Assembly (NCBI GenBank): GCA_022113835.1 | Contig: JAILWY010000014.1 | Location: forward strand, 14,443,501-14,507,500 | Direction of reading: 5' to 3' | From: Atopsyche davidsoni | Lineage: Eukaryota; Arthropoda; Insecta; Trichoptera; Hydrobiosidae | DNA length: 64,000 nucleotides | In this document: one piece after another, positions 1-13,150 of the stretch | Layout of the letters: each line of letters begins with the position of its first letter | Numbering within the stretch: the stretch's first letter is position 1 | Translations under genes and position numbers: made by a program | The notes under the pieces: generated by a model | What the model was told of the DNA's origin: nothing | What the model saw: only the letters and a program-made list of their open reading frames with translations | Database searches by the model: none

Positions 1-150
1 TATCCTTTCAATATAGAACTGCGGCGTAGAAGAACCTGGGGGCCCACTACACTATTTTCCCCTTAAAAAACCATGAAAGCTATGAGTATTTGCGCAGTGA
101 AATGGTCGCCAACCTCCTCTGAAGAGAGGTACTTGATAAAAATAATATAA
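1..150 (+). repeat. Interspersed repeat A copy, cut by window edge
   Basis: The stretch around GTGAAATGGTCGCCAACCTC recurs with high similarity at 2450, 12840, 24360 and, inverted, 62480. A related sequence lies just 3' of the reverse-transcriptase fragment at 21380. I infer that family A is the 3' region of a non-LTR retrotransposon. The copy runs off the left edge, so its full length is unknown. Confidence 0.6.
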
Positions 151-2449
151 GCAAGTATTTTATAGTACAAACATTTACTCATCGCGTAACACAGGATTTT
201 TCACATATTATACCGAAAAACGTGTAAATTATCAACAATTAAAAAGTCGAGAGAATTAAAAAAATCTGTTACTAGCATTTAATCACGAATATATCATGCA
301 ATGTAATATTTTATTTTACATGTTTCGAGAATTATTTGTGTGTGTGTGTGTGTGTAAAACTTTTACTATTGACATATTTAAACGCGACATCTTCATTAGT
401 TGAGAAAAATAATAACCCCATTAAAATAAGTGATCAGGACGCAGTAGCCCCTTAGCGTAATACCGGAAGTCGATTAAATCCGCTCGAGGATGAGTGAGAG
501 ATTCCAGGTTCGGCGCAGGGGTTTTTAATTAATCCAGCGTAATCCTCACTCTGCTCGTGTTTGCTACGCCACTGCCCGGCAACTTTTAATTGCTGCGATA
601 TGTTCAGCTTTTGCAGAAGTTCTCTCCAGCCGCCCCTGGATTACGAAAGTTTTTTTTTTGGTAAATACGTTGATGTTTTATTTTTTTATTTTTGTAAAAT
701 ACCAGGGTTTTTTTTTTGCCTTTTGTTGCAAGTATAAATATCAGTAGTCTGCTTTGAATCAATTATTGCGCTGTCTGTCACAGAAATCGCTCGGCGTTGA
801 ACGCTAAGATATCAACGGATCGCCAAATTTTTCATACGGCATGTTTTATAATAACTTCAATATTTTTGACAGAGAGTACTTGGTGGAATTCCATTTTAAT
901 ATTTTTAAGTAAAATACTTGAGTGATTTTCCACATGTTAGTTTTTATTTGTGACCGGTTTCGCCAACTAGTATTTTACTCAAAAATATTTTATGATAACG
1001 TCAAAAATCTATACATCTGTCTAGTAGTTGATTTTTAATCTAAATAATAAATACTATAATATATTGAGCGGCATCGATTCTTAATTGCTTGTCTGATTGG
1101 TAATAAAGCCATTTATTACATAAAAAAAACGTCTCTTGCCCAATGAGTTTTTGCACTGAGGCTAAAGCTTTATTTTCGTTATTTTATTTATTTAAAAAAA
1201 ATTGAAACTACTTGACTGTCAAATAAAATTAAATTTAGCATCAAACGGTACAAAAACTTTTAAAAAATTAAGAAAATGCCTTATACGAAATCAATATTCA
1301 ATAATATATTACGGTTGATGCATTGATCATTAAAGCAAAGTCTGAAAGGCCGTATATCTTTGATTATATTTATATAATGAACAACTTTAACAGCACTGTT
1401 AATTAATGCATCGTCGATAATATGTTTAGTATATATTAAATAATTTATATATAGTAAATTTACTACGTTTCAAAGCCATCTAATTATACTAACAAGCGTG
1501 TATGCGCAAAAAATCTACGACCGTAAAGCCGAATATATCATTATCCAGCTCTAGTCCATATATCCAACCTAACCTAACCACCCTAATAAAGCGCATATAT
1601 TTCAAACTGCACATACCCGGATTCACCCTGCCCCCTACTTGCATTAAACGTCAATAAAAGCCTCCAAGACGACGGAATACAGCCCCCTTAATACCGTTTC
1701 TAAACCTGTGTTACGAAAAAATCTACACACCGCTAGAATCTGAAGTAATAATTTGCTTGAAAAATTGTTCATATGGTGAACCAAGATTTGTAGTACGAAG
1801 GCATTTTTTGTTTTTTTGTTCCTATATTTTGTTTTTTGTTCCTTTTGTCTACAGGAAATCATAACGAGGTCGTCCGCATTGCGAACGAAGCTGTAGTAGT
1901 TTGCCTGAGTAATCTCTTCAGTATCTAGTGGCCCACGTTTAAATTACGGCCGAGAAAATCACGAAAGCCTGTCGCTACCCAATAAGCGCACGTAGAGTCG
2001 TAAAACATTTACCGTTTTTTCGCCGACACCGGACAGAAACGTTGGGAACTATCGGACGGGCCCGGCTGTGCAGGGGCGCTTTTATTGCGGTCCGCGGGCA
2101 ATCAGGGTCCTAACGACCCCCGTTTAGACCGCGGCCCTTCCGATAAAAGTCACATAACCTTAGAGCTCGCGCGGAATCCGCAATACCGGGCTCCACGCGC
2201 TACTTGCTTAATATGGTTTACTTGCGGAGGCGACCCCGAGCATTGAGGAGCCGCCCCCTAACGGTTGACGCCGCAGTGTTAAGACATAACTCTCCGAGTG
2301 TTACACGCTGCCGCAAATGAAACGAGACGAAAACCACACACTGCACACGCACCGAACACGTGTCGTGATCTTCTAGCCATTTCCAATTTCTTCGTGCTGA
2401 TATTTTCATTTATTTTTAGTCGATAGGAATATATTGTTTTCCACTAAGA
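151..2449. other. Gene-free stretch with (TG)n, one B repeat and two GC-richer islands
   Basis: There is no convincing coding frame on either strand. A (TG)n microsatellite lies at 337-355. About 430-620 is non-repetitive and includes TTTTTAATTAATCC, which has homeodomain-like TAAT and TAATCC cores. About 1860-2200 is GC-rich. Both islands could be regulatory, but this rests on composition alone. A short CCTAACCTAACC run lies near 1565. Confidence 0.4.
859..1000 (+). repeat. Interspersed repeat B copy
   Basis: It begins with TTTTTGACAGAGAGTACTTG, continues through an AAATACTTGAGTGATTTTC block and reaches GTGACCGGTTTCGCCAAC. The same blocks in the same order occur at 9625, 13151, 25141, 29750 and 30140. 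No open frame is present, so this is a non-autonomous element. Confidence 0.65.
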
Positions 2450-2506
2450 CATGTGAGCTCAGTGAAATGGTCGCCAACCTCCTCTGAGGAATGGCACTTG
2501 TTGAAG
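2450..2506 (+). repeat. Repeat A fragment
   Basis: A short piece carrying the family A signature GAAATGGTCGCCAACCTCCT. It sits about 25 bp left of the piggyBac-type element. Confidence 0.5.
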
Positions 2507-2531
2507 AAGGAATACATGAGTCACGGCAGTT

Positions 2532-2985
2532 AAAACACACTAAAGGCGGGGCGGGTACTAGTACCCGTTTCGCGGCCTGCTGTCTAAACGCGGGGCGCGT
2601 ATTAATACCTTTTTGAATGTGTTTACTCTAAAAGCGGCAGAAGGTCATTTTACTATTTAGATTTACAGCTCGTAATGTTTGTTTAGACTCGTCAACGTTA
2701 CTTCTACCAATACCTGAACAAAGTGACAATGAAGAAGTGGAGTGGTCAGAAAATGATAATCTTACAATTATTGAACAATTTTTAGGACAAAGTGGTGTTG
2801 TTGTGATGCCAGGTAATCCGCAAAGTGTATATGAAGTGGTTCAACTTTTTATAGGAAACGATTTATTTGACTACATTCAAATCAAAGAGTGTATAGACTA
2901 GATTTCACACGTGCAATTTTACGCGAATTTTGCCCGCTACGCACATCAGTTTAGTCAATTTGGTTACCCGCTTAAAGTGTGTTAA
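2532..2985 (+). mobile_element. Decayed piggyBac-type element
   Basis: The left end reads CACACTAAAGGCGGGG and the right end CGCTTAAAGTGTG, inverted relative to each other, with TTAA immediately outside the right end. TTAA targeting and C-rich short inverted repeats are typical of piggyBac. A subterminal palindrome CGGGTACTAGTACCCG lies near 2552. Both ends match an inverted relative at 53924-54562. The interior keeps only a short piece of transposase, so the element cannot move itself. Confidence 0.65.
2701..2901 (+). pseudogene. piggyBac transposase N-terminal remnant
   Basis: An open plus-strand frame of about 67 codons contains an acidic stretch (SDNEEVEWSEND) and then VVQLFIGNDLFDYI. 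That block resembles the start of the DDE_Tnp_1_7 domain in piggyBac-derived (PGBD) proteins, where a hydrophobic F-(x)n-LF-ddlf-dyI helix is usual. It ends at a stop where family members normally continue with the T-N-x-Y segment. All catalytic regions are absent. It lies between the inverted ends of the 2532-2985 element. Recognition rests on motif memory and was not searched. Confidence 0.5.
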
Positions 2986-5108
2986 ATAAACCTATTCCTT
3001 TATTTATCATTTTTCTCGTAGCTAAGCTGGCCGAGTTGATCGTCTTTCTTGAAACATATATTTTTAATTCCGTTCTGTTGAATTCATCATCCATTCCTAT
3101 GGTTTGGCCTCTGAGAACCTAGTTGCTTTAATTTTGGAGCTAGCGTGAATACCTGTAAAGCCTCTCAAGGTATTGATACTTGCTAGGATTACATCTAAAT
3201 ATATTTGATGTTGTAGTTTTTGCGAAACCCCAATTTGGTGCTTCATAATGAATTTTAAACTTGAGACTTTAAAATCAAACATTATGTTAAATAATATTTT
3301 TGTAAGTGTTGAATTCATTATGTCCAGAGTAAATAATATTTTAATATAAAAAATTATCTTTATTGTAATGTTTGAAAAAATAATATTTTGATTGTCTAGT
3401 TTTTAGAAATAATATTTTAAGTACGAGTTAGTGATAAGCTAAGTTTTTACTGATTTTCCGATTGTTTTTAGGTTTTAACCTGAAAGACAAAAAACAAGAC
3501 AAACCTCTTTAGGCTTATATCAAAATAATCTGGATTCTTATCATATATTTACCGTTAGTTGTATAAATATAACCACCTGTTAATATAAGCAATTAATAAA
3601 CAAATTCTTTTAAAAATTTTAATATAAAACATAAAAAATTCATAATTTTGATTCGGTGATCATAAATACAAATATTATTCTTTGACCTAATTTCTTACAA
3701 AGAAAAACTTTCTTAACGAATCAAATATTCATTCGAATTCAAAAAGTTTTATTTATCACAGCATTGTTCCACTTTTATGGGAAAAACTTTTTCATCTGTA
3801 TGCTCCACAAAACATAAAGCAAGAATCAAACGGGGTGTACTAGTTTTACTCTACTCTTATACTGTGTCTTTCATATTTCGCCTTGATGAAGTCATTGATT
3901 ATTACTTTTGTAGGCACTCAACATGTAAAAACACAAAAACTGAGCAGTACTAAAGTTTGCATTCTACTTAAAAAAATACACTTTATTAAACTAAACCTTC
4001 ATATTTTTTAACTGTCTCAACTGTGTTAAACAACAAAACATCCATATATTAGAACATTTCAGTCCCATCTTATTGTATTACCCAATGATTTTAGAGACTC
4101 CTTCTATATGACCAATATATGAATAGCCAAACAGCTAAGAAGTTACGAAAAATTTGGTTTTAAGAACTTTGCCAGTGTAAAGAAGAAAAAAATGTTCAAG
4201 CCTACAAAAACTTGTTGCCTATTCTTATATATCAGTATTAATAATTTTGCTCATCACGCACAGACAGTATCAGGTGTATAAATCAAATTAGAACCTGAAA
4301 TACCGACTCGGCTCTGATAACACTGCCACGTGTGGAACTATGAGTAATAATTAATTAACTGCATTAGGATTGGATTTCGCAAGTAAAGAGAGGCAGATAA
4401 CTACAATATATAGTCTTAACTGCTGAATTCGAACCCGGTATCTTATAACCTGCAGGCAATTTTAACAAAAAAACATAATGAAACATCAATACACATTGCC
4501 ACTCGTGTCGTCATCATATTCAATAGTTCGGAGCCGGACTCGGGCATCATCCTCTGCACAGTCAAGAATAACAGAACTCTTTTTTATATACACTTCATGG
4601 GAATAAATAAACCTGTTCCAATAACACAAGAGCAGCTCTGAAGGCACGCAAAAACAACCCTTATGAATAAATCAATAGAGCCTGCGTTCGTGTCCGCGTC
4701 TACGCGGTTTGCTCGCCTTTTGTCACTCTCACTTAAATGTTTTGATAATAAACTGAAGCGAATCCTCAGATATTGTATTTTTCTGCTCGGATTCATCGCC
4801 GGCTCGTGGTGGAGCTGCTTTTTTTTTTATTTTTTGTCATTTATTTTCAAATTTTGCTCACTTCGTTTTTTTTATTGTGTTGTGTTTTGACGCTGTCTTG
4901 TATTTTGACGTTTAGCGTCTCAAAGCAAAATGGCTAATAAAATCTCACAGCGAAGAGACCGTTTTTCATATTTTTTTTATTAGTCACAATTGTCTATAGC
5001 GTAAAATGTAGAAAAATATATTAAGAAAGAGCTTACGAATAAAAGCTGAAGAAAAAAAAACTATTGCAAATAAATGTATTCCTTTGCGAGATTTCTCAAT
5101 ATTTTTTT
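2986..5108. other. Gene-free AT-rich stretch
   Basis: I see no coding region. Near 4440 a TTCGAACCCGG sequence on the plus strand could be a B-box remnant of a minus-strand tRNA-derived repeat, but no A box is visible. The rest is AT-rich with homopolymer runs. Confidence 0.4.
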
Positions 5109-5141
5109 TAGTCACAAGCGAGACTCGAACCCCACACCCAT
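5109..5141 (-). repeat. tRNA-derived SINE fragment
   Basis: On the minus strand this reads as a B box and a tRNA 3' end (GGGTTCGAGTC then CTTGTGAC). It matches the 3' tRNA part of the SINE-like units at 6497 and 43474. Only the 3' half remains. Confidence 0.45.
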
Positions 5142-6460
5142 AAAATGCTGTAATTAATTAACATAATTTTCCTGTATATTTTCTTCTTTTTATGAGTAAA
5201 TCAATTCCCCTAAAAAAAATATAAATATGTTAAAAAAAAAAGATTTTTTGAATACTTAAACATATTGTATTTTATTAAAAAAAAAACCAAGATTAATTCT
5301 TATTATTGTAACATTTTGTGAAATAAATTTATGCGGACCGAATCGCAGAAAAGCCCTGTCCTTGCGGAATAATCAGAGGTTTTTGAGGTCTCGATTGCAA
5401 AACACATTGTTATGAATAATTCACAAACAAGGGTCGGATTCATATAATATGCTTTATCTCAGCGAGTCTATGAACCGTTCAGGGGTTGATTCTACCCACT
5501 CCCACCCCCATTTCCTGAACGACGGGTCCCGACTTCGCCATTAAAATAATCTATTTAATTCAAAATCGCACAAAACCATGTAAAAAAAAAAAAAACTATC
5601 TAGTAATTTTTTACAAAACAGCTGAAACTAAATACAATAATTATATATACAAAATAATTTTTTCTAGCCATTTTATAAAATTTCGAAAACCTAATAAAAA
5701 TAATTGAATTTCTCAACCCTTATAAGGTCACAGAAGTTTCACATTATTTATTCTGATTGGTTAATTAATCATGGACTATTTCGAGGAGAATTCTGCCCCA
5801 CTAGAGACACGCTAAGCATAATTTACATATCTAACCAGAAGTCTATACATTTTAAGATTATATAAGTGCAGCCTTTTATATTTGATCTCTTCTAACAGCT
5901 GTTAGAACCCAAAGACCATACCTTCTTAGTGAAAACTATATTTAAAATGTAGAATGGATGTATTTTTTCATTACTGTGATTAAAACGAATTACGATTTTT
6001 TTTAGGCCAAAAATTAAATGACACATTAACACATGCTTTCACATCCTCTATGTACTGTATACTATTTTTTATCTAAATTCATACGTGTAGCTCAAGACTG
6101 CACAGCTTACATGTTGTAAAAAATATTATTTAATATATCAATAGTAGTTTGAGTGCTGTTCAGTTATGAAGTAGTGGTAAAAAATCGATAAGTAACGAAT
6201 CCTCAGAAATTCCCGGATGATGTTAGGAAACTGTCCTCTAACGAGGCACCCCATGGTTCATCTGTCAATTTAAGGGATGATTCGGATACACCCTTCCCTA
6301 CCTTCCCTGTCTAGATGTCTCCAGGGTGAGCCCCAGAAAAGGGGCTGCCGTAAAATTGACTTCGATTATTTTCGTGAGCGTGATTTTTTAATTTAAATTT
6401 TCTTACATTTGTCAAAAATTAAGTATGTCTATTTTGATACCTTTTCAGGCATATATTACT
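5142..6460. other. Gene-free AT-rich stretch
   Basis: There are no supported genes and no repeat family I can identify. The region is full of short poly(A) and poly(T) runs. Confidence 0.4.
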
Positions 6461-6645
6461 TACTAATATGATTGCTAAAAATTCTCGATTAATTGAGTGG
6501 CTCGTTAGCACAAGGGTTAGTGCACTAGCCATGTAAGCTTGGGGGTGTAGGATCCGAATCCTACACAAGTCACGATAATATTTTTCCGAGAGTTTCTTTG
6601 AAAACATTTTCAATTTGTGTAAAAATGTGCCTAATCACAAAAAAT
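6461..6645 (+). repeat. tRNA-derived SINE copy with tRNA-like head at 6497-6573
   Basis: The 77-nt tRNA-like part starts GTGGCTCGTTAGCAC and ends CACAAGTCAC. Six of seven acceptor positions can pair, counting one G-T. The T arm GTGTAGGA/TCCTACAC is a perfect stem, but the B box is altered (GGATCCGAATCC). The 5' flank (ATATGATTGCTAAAAATTCT) and 3' flank (GAGAGTTTCTTTGAAAAC) match the 403-bp units at 43331-45917. This is a diverged dispersed member of the same family, not a tRNA gene. Confidence 0.65.
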
Positions 6646-7139
6646 CAATGTTATAATTTTTTAAAAAAGTCGGTTATCTCTACATTAATTTCACGGATAA
6701 ATGATATATAAACTAAAAAAAAAGATTATCATCTTTTGTAAGTGTCAATAGACGCGATATCACACTATTATAAACTTCGTATATACTCTTCTATAAATAT
6801 ATTTAAAAAACTCTTTATGAACAAAATTTCATACTGCAGATATTTTCTTAATCTTTATAGAAATATTTTTCAATAAAATCTTTTTCCTAAGTCCAAAACT
6901 ATTTTTTATATTTTTTTTAAAAAGGCGTGTATTTTAAATAAATACAGCTGATAACTTCAATTAACTAATCACAACTACTGCAGATTCTTAAGAACAAGTT
7001 GTGGTGAACGCATTTACCTTTCAGAGCATGATGCAACTTTTACAAAATGTAAAGGCATTCTCCGCCTATTTTGTTCAAAATTTTTTCTCTAGTCATAACT
7101 CATAAATCAACTATTGATAACTTTAATTTCATTTAATCA
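6646..7139. other. Gene-free AT-rich stretch
   Basis: Nothing is recognised here on either strand. Confidence 0.35.
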
Positions 7140-7935
7140 CATTTATTAAAATGCGTGAAATGTCGTGATCAGATCTAACCACAGCGCTAAAGCGCACGTT
7201 CTCATTTTTCCCATCCTTGTTTTTGTCTCCACGACGATCTCGCGTCCTTTTCCGACTTCCAAGTGTCTCATCTTCCGTCTCACTCTCGCCTGGCTAGGGT
7301 CGCCCCAAGCGACTCTTCCTTTTGTGTTCCGGGTATTTTTTGCGCAGCCTCTTGTCAATTTTGTTGCTTGTTTTTTTGGCCATTGTCGGGGGCTCTTTAT
7401 GCGAGTTTTCCGAAGTCATTTGGGACGCCGTACACCGACTCCTGATAATTGAGTATTGATTGGCCGAGTTTCGTGTCGATATTTTCCCGATGTTGCTGAA
7501 GTTCTCAAGTTTCATATAATAAGATGATCATAATACTGAGGAAAACTGATTAGAAGGCAATTTTTTGACACAAAAGAATGAGTATGTTATTGGCGCCAGG
7601 CGTTGTTACTTTGGAAAGGTTTTGATGAAGACTTCAAAAAATAAAATAAATATATCATTAAAATGAAAAAATTAATTAAAGCATTCTGATGATACAACTG
7701 GAGCACTTTTGCGTGTGAGCCTTTGGCCGTCACATCCCGTGGTGCTGGGCACGGTGCGTATAATCCACTTCCGCTGACGGACGTTCTACAGACGTGGCCA
7801 CCCAACCTGATAACCATTCTCCGGTCATCCCTTTGATCCTCCCCAGAAGAATCCTGCGTTTCAAAGAAGTCCATTCACTTTCAGGATCTTTGTCCCAGCC
7901 ACTAGATTTCCGTTCAGTGACCGCATCTGTTGCGA
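7140..7935. other. Uncharacterised GC-richer segment
   Basis: Two patches (7160-7450 and 7680-7935) are richer in GC than their surroundings and contain overlapping open frames on both strands. None shows a family motif, and the frames shadow each other. They may be remnants of an old mobile element or single-copy non-coding DNA. I do not assign a gene. Confidence 0.25.
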
Positions 7936-9624
7936 GACTCTCTTTACACGCGGTTCGCAGCTAACGACGCATAATCCCTAGCGGATTTGTGTTTTATCTC
8001 TGTATAACGATATATGTCAATGAAATCATTTGAGAGACTTAAGGGCATTTTCAATTTTCGTTTAGTATTGATTATCACCAAAATAACCAGATAAAACTAA
8101 ATAATTAACACTGATATTAAAACGGCTGATTTTATCTAAATGTTTAGAGCTTTTGCTAATGAATTAAGCTTAACGTCGCTTACTATTTTGCTCCTGTCGT
8201 AAGTCCATGGTGTGCTTTTAGCAGAATACCGGATGTATCATTGCCATTGCTGTAACTCGATACACAGTATTGACGGTAAGCCTTCCGGGCAAACTAAAGG
8301 GTTGCATGACACATAGCCGGGAACTTGAAGCTGTGAAGTCAATTGCAATAATATATGAAAAGGTACAATATTATATATTTTAATAATTCAAGAAAGCAAA
8401 GAAAAACTGCAATATGCTTATTAAAAATATACGCAAGCTTCAAATTCACTGTACAGCCAGAATTTTTTTTGGGATTTTTGTCATCGTTTCTTACGAAGGT
8501 CGTTAAATATTTATAAATCTTGTAGAAACCATTGTTTTTGATTGATTATTTTATTATAAAATTGACAACATGAAAATTCTTAAAATCTAAGAGAAATCGT
8601 TTGTAAAAAAATTATCATCACTCGTAATAACAATAATTTTTTGAATTTGAAAACTTATTTATAAAATTTAAAATTTTCAGCACTGCTATAATTTCTAGCT
8701 ATTCTCTCTGAAACACTTGCGGCCCTAGCTTAGTTCTAAATACTATTCACATCCTTTAAACCCTTTCAAGACGATAGAATATTAAATTTGTAACACTCTA
8801 TTAACACTTACTATAAACTTACTTCTACTGACAATAATTTCATAGTCATGAACCGCAAGTAATTTTCCGCATTCAAAGCAATCGCTTTCATACTATTAGG
8901 TATTTTTTTATTTTCTGATAAAGCCTTTCTTTTATTTTTGTGTACTGAATAAAAAATTCTGGAAACGTACCAAGTCCAATACGGCCACAGCCGATTGCTT
9001 CAAACGTTTTGCTTACCGGCTGTTTTTTTTTTGCATACTCCTTCTCTTGGAATGATTGAGTTATGGTCTCCACTTTTAGATTATTTTACTCGTAGCTTTT
9101 TAGTCCTGCTTGAATTGAAAATTGCGCCATTGCTGATTTCGTTTTAGCATTGAAAAAAACTGCCTGTTTATGTAAGCGCTTTGGGTTTAGTAATATGGTT
9201 AAAATATACACAAGTATCCTAAAACAATGCCTATTCTGGCATCAGGGGAACATTGGGAGTAAATAGATGTCATAATGCATTTAGATCGCCCTCTGAATAA
9301 CGTTCCTGTGGGATTTCAGGAAACATCCCTAAACTACTACAAAAACTCTTATAACTATTCTCTTCCGATCCGCTACTGGAGAAGTTCTGCCAATCGTAAA
9401 AGTTAAGCGTATATAGTGAAAAATAAACAATTACTTAGATAATTGAGAATTGTTACAAATGTATTACAACTCATACTGTATACTATATATACTATAAATA
9501 AACATTTAAAAAAAATTGAATCATGACATGAATTTCAGAAAATCCGATAAGATCAAATATACCAGTGTGTATAAAAAAACAGATGAAAAACATTTTTATC
9601 TCAGATTCTAGTATTTTAAATAAT
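7936..9624. other. Gene-free stretch
   Basis: No coding frame, RNA gene or recognised repeat is visible. Confidence 0.35.
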
Positions 9625-9756
9625 AAGTAAAATACTTGAGTGATTTTTCCACTTATAGATTTTTATTGGTGACCGGTTTCGACAACTTTTCACGTTTCAC
9701 TCTGTTTGATAATGCCAAGTGCTCTCTGTCAAAAATATTGAATTTCTCAAATTCTA
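9625..9756 (+). repeat. Interspersed repeat B copy
   Basis: It contains AAATACTTGAGTGATTTTTC, then GTGACCGGTTTCGACAAC, and ends with the inverse of the family start (CTCTCTGTCAAAAATATTGA). This gives the copy partly inverted ends, as in the foldback copy at 13151. Confidence 0.6.
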
Positions 9757-10056
9757 GTCTCATCCGCAATAAGTTTCATATTCACTTGCTTTTTATGCGC
9801 ATCAAGTAACATGTTTTCAGGCGATTAAGTACAGCAGTGCAAGGGAGACTCGCCCCTGCCGCTGAAAAGCTCATATCGGAGAGTGATTGGCTTAAAATAT
9901 CGATGACGTCACACTCACGAGTGGGCACGAGATATTTCATAGGGTGCTCTTCGATTTGCACAAAATACAGTGTTTTGCTAGAGCAGATATTACAAAGCCT
10001 CTATGGCTATGGCAAGTGCTGTTAATGATGCATAATCAATATCAACAAATATTTTC
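9757..10056. other. Unassigned stretch with a consensus CRE-like TGACGTCA
   Basis: A perfect TGACGTCA octamer lies near 9904 in a moderately GC-richer patch. No gene is adjacent. This is an isolated site match only. Confidence 0.2.
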
Positions 10057-10200
10057 TAATTTTTTATTAATGATATGGGTAACTTCAACCAACAGACTTG
10101 GTCATCATCAGATAAGATAGAGTTGAAACTAGTCATGTTAAAATAAACTCAACGTGAAGAAATTATAAAAAGTTACCCATATCATTAATAAAAAAATAGA
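10057..10200. mobile_element. Short MITE with about 27-bp terminal inverted repeats
   Basis: The left arm TATTAATGATATGGGTAACT is repeated inverted at the right end as AGTTACCCATATCATTAATA. Each arm extends outward into a poly(T)/poly(A) run, with TA next to each end. About 85 bp lie between the arms and no frame is present. A TA target and this size fit a Tc1/mariner-type MITE, which is inference. Confidence 0.65.
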
Positions 10201-12639
10201 TCTTCACCAAACAAATGCCTTGTCCCTCAACAAGATTACTTCCTAATTAATGGAGACTTACTCTATTCGTATTTTTTTAAAAGCATTTTTACTATAAATA
10301 TATGAAAGCGACAGTATTTTTTATGAATAAAAAGTTTCACAGATTAAATTTTCCATGTGAATTTGAGAATCCATCTGTCTGAACTATTTCAATGTGCTTG
10401 TCTGGTTTTTTTAAAGGTGGTATTTTTCTCTCCATAGCAATCAGTATTATTAATATTGATTTAATAGAATTTATATATCACACTAATTCAATATCTTTTT
10501 TTATGAATTAAATAGGAGATTTCAAATAGCTCTTATTCAGCCTTTATCAAGCGGTCGACTACATCCCCATATGTTATATTTACAGGGGGTGATTTTCTTT
10601 TATAGTCTTCTAACATAAACGTTTTCCCGGAACAAAGGAAGCCTGTGAAGGTTCTCACGCTATCCTGTATCCAGGGTTTGATTCTCCGTATCCTGGAAAG
10701 AGCACAGCATGTGCTTTAGAAAATAGTACTTTTAAATAAAGCACAAAAGAACAATCGTTTAGTGTATAATCATAAACAGAAAGTACAAATATAATAAGTG
10801 ATGGGTTCGTGTAATGTGCGAATAAACGTTTATACATTCTCATTCAGAGGTTTTATAAAAAATATATTATACACTAAGAATACATACTTTTACAGGTTTT
10901 GTGGGACCGTTTAAAATAGTTATAATATGTTATAAATAATGGGTTACATGCAAAAAGGTGAACTTTATAACTGAGTGTTGTTCTGGATATTTTTATAATC
11001 TTTGACATGGTCAAAGCTTAAAATCGATATTATTAGCTGTTTAATAGAGTATAGTATAATGATGGATCAAAGAAGCAAAGCAACTTTTGATACTGCTACA
11101 TTCGAGACAATTTTATAAACTGCGATCGAACCATAATTTTTTATATTCTTACTGCTTTTTTATATAATATTTCATATTGAAAAGTTATTTGTTTTTCAAA
11201 ATATTTGCGATATTCGTTAATCAGAAAACGAATAATCAAATAATCCACCCCTCGATACAAAAATTTTGTGCCATCATAAAACATTCCGTTAATGTATATT
11301 TGTTCAAGGCAATCCATTACAAATTAAATTATTGAGTTTTCAGAATTCAAAGCTGCATTTTTTTGTAAATCTGAATCCGTTATTTGTTTAAGTGCATTTT
11401 GATGCATTATTTCAAGTATGTTTATATTGAATATTCAACCATTGTAAATTTTCCGTGACTCTGTGACGTGTTATTTATCAAAATCACAAAACCACTCAAC
11501 ATGCTGACATGCTTTATTTTCAATAAATGTATAAAACTCATCTGTTCAAAAACACCAGCAAACATAAAACTTTACTAATCAATTGATTTATATTTTCATA
11601 GTGAATTTATTCACGACAAACTGGTTTACTTTGTTTTATTTCATATACTACAAATATGAATTTCCGATTGGCTAGGAGATAAACAAATTTGAGATCACGA
11701 ATATATACGATTAACGCTAGGATTACAAATTATTGACTTAGTTACACGGAATTACGAATTTCTAGGAAATTACGAATATAAAATAGCTAATTGGCTTTTC
11801 ACATTTATTTTGATTCATATTTTTTACATTAAAAAATAGAACAAAGAAATTTTTACTTATTCATAGGTCCAAAAATAAAAAAGTGATAAAGTAAAATGTG
11901 AACGTCTGGATATAAATCACGCAATAAAACTTGTAGGTTTTGTATACCTTCGTTATTTTATTTTATTAAAAGCTCCGTCCCTCTTGACATTCCCGCCCTG
12001 CCTCCCCTAATATGGTTAATAAACTACCCTTAATAAATAAGCCGAATTAAAATTATATCACAAAGGGCCTGGAGTGAAATATGGGGCCCGAAAAGAACGA
12101 AAGCCTACCGGAAATGCTTCTGGCGTCATAAAAAACACATTCCTTCCTCCAAAATCTACGGAAAATTTAAATAAAATTTAAGCTCCTTTTACTAATTACA
12201 ATCAAGGTATGTATGTCTTTATTTTTTTAATATTGTTTATGGCAGTGCAATGAGAGGTATTCTGAACTTATCCGTCATTAAATGTAGAGACTTGTGCATG
12301 GAGATGAGAAATTTTTATGGGGTTGCAATTTTAATGATGTCTTTTAAAAAAATATATATTTGTAAAGCGTCGACTACGTCCATTCGCTTGCGTTTCGTGG
12401 CCAGATCTGAATGAGTTATTTTATGTTTTCTCAAGGAGTAAGGCTACCAGACATTTTGAAAAACTTAACCCTTAAGCAGATCCTTCATAGGTGCTGCTGG
12501 AAGTTTACTAAAAAAAACATGTAAGTGGTAGTTTTTGCATTCCAGTGTATAAGGTTTATTTAAAGCTTTTCTGTTGTTTAGTTAAAGTTTTAGATTCCCA
12601 CTAAAAGTTCGGTTGTGGAGTAGTAGACTTTGAATGATT
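10201..12639. other. Gene-free AT-rich stretch
   Basis: There are no supported genes. A B-box-like GGTTTGATTCTC near 10675 sits in a short inverted repeat (GTATCCAGG/CCTGGATAC type) and could be a decayed tRNA-derived repeat, but I cannot place an A box. The remainder is AT-rich. Confidence 0.35.
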
Positions 12640-12895
12640 GTGGAAGGATGTGCTCTGGAAGAATCTTGTCGAGGTGGAAGTTTGCTGCAGAAGGAGTATC
12701 AGATCTAAACACCAGAGCTTTGTAAGGAAAGGATTTATAATAATGCTATTGGGCAGCAGCAATACGCAGACTTTTAGTATAGACTACACAATTTTCCCCT
12801 TAGAAAACCATGACACTGGCTCAGCATGAGTATATGCTCAGTGAAATAATGGTCGTTAACCTCCTCAGAGGTGAGACACTTGATAAAGATGAACA
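12640..12895 (+). repeat. Interspersed repeat A copy
   Basis: It shares GGGCAGCAGCAATACGCAGA, TTTTCCCCTTAGAAAACCAT and the TCAGTGAAATxxTGGTCG block with the copy at 24110-24390, in the same order. No coding frame is present. Confidence 0.6.
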
Positions 12896-12974
12896 AAAAA
12901 TACACTTCAATACGTTTCACAGAAACGGTTAGCAAGTCCGCTGGACATTATTAACGACAGGTAATGTTGATAAT

Positions 12975-13045
12975 GATTAAGTACATTTGTTACAATATTG
13001 AAAAATGATTAAAGAAACTCTCAGAAAAATATCGACAAGTAATGT
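12975..13045. repeat. Possible SINE tail fragment
   Basis: GATTAAAGAAACTCTCAGAA matches the flank of the tRNA-like part in the 403-bp units (GATTAAAGAAAACTCTCAGA), followed by AAATATCG. The tRNA part itself is missing, so this is a truncated relative. Confidence 0.4.
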
Positions 13046-13150
13046 ATTTCGCTTTTTATATGTAAACATCAAATTTCAGAACAAATAATATATAACTCGT
13101 TTACTTAAAAAAAAAGCTTAAGTTTGACTAAATTGAGCTTAATGTTTTTG

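Noticed and set aside
7165..7515. Overlapping 60-95 codon frames on both strands
   Set aside because: Mutually overlapping frames without motifs; probably compositional.
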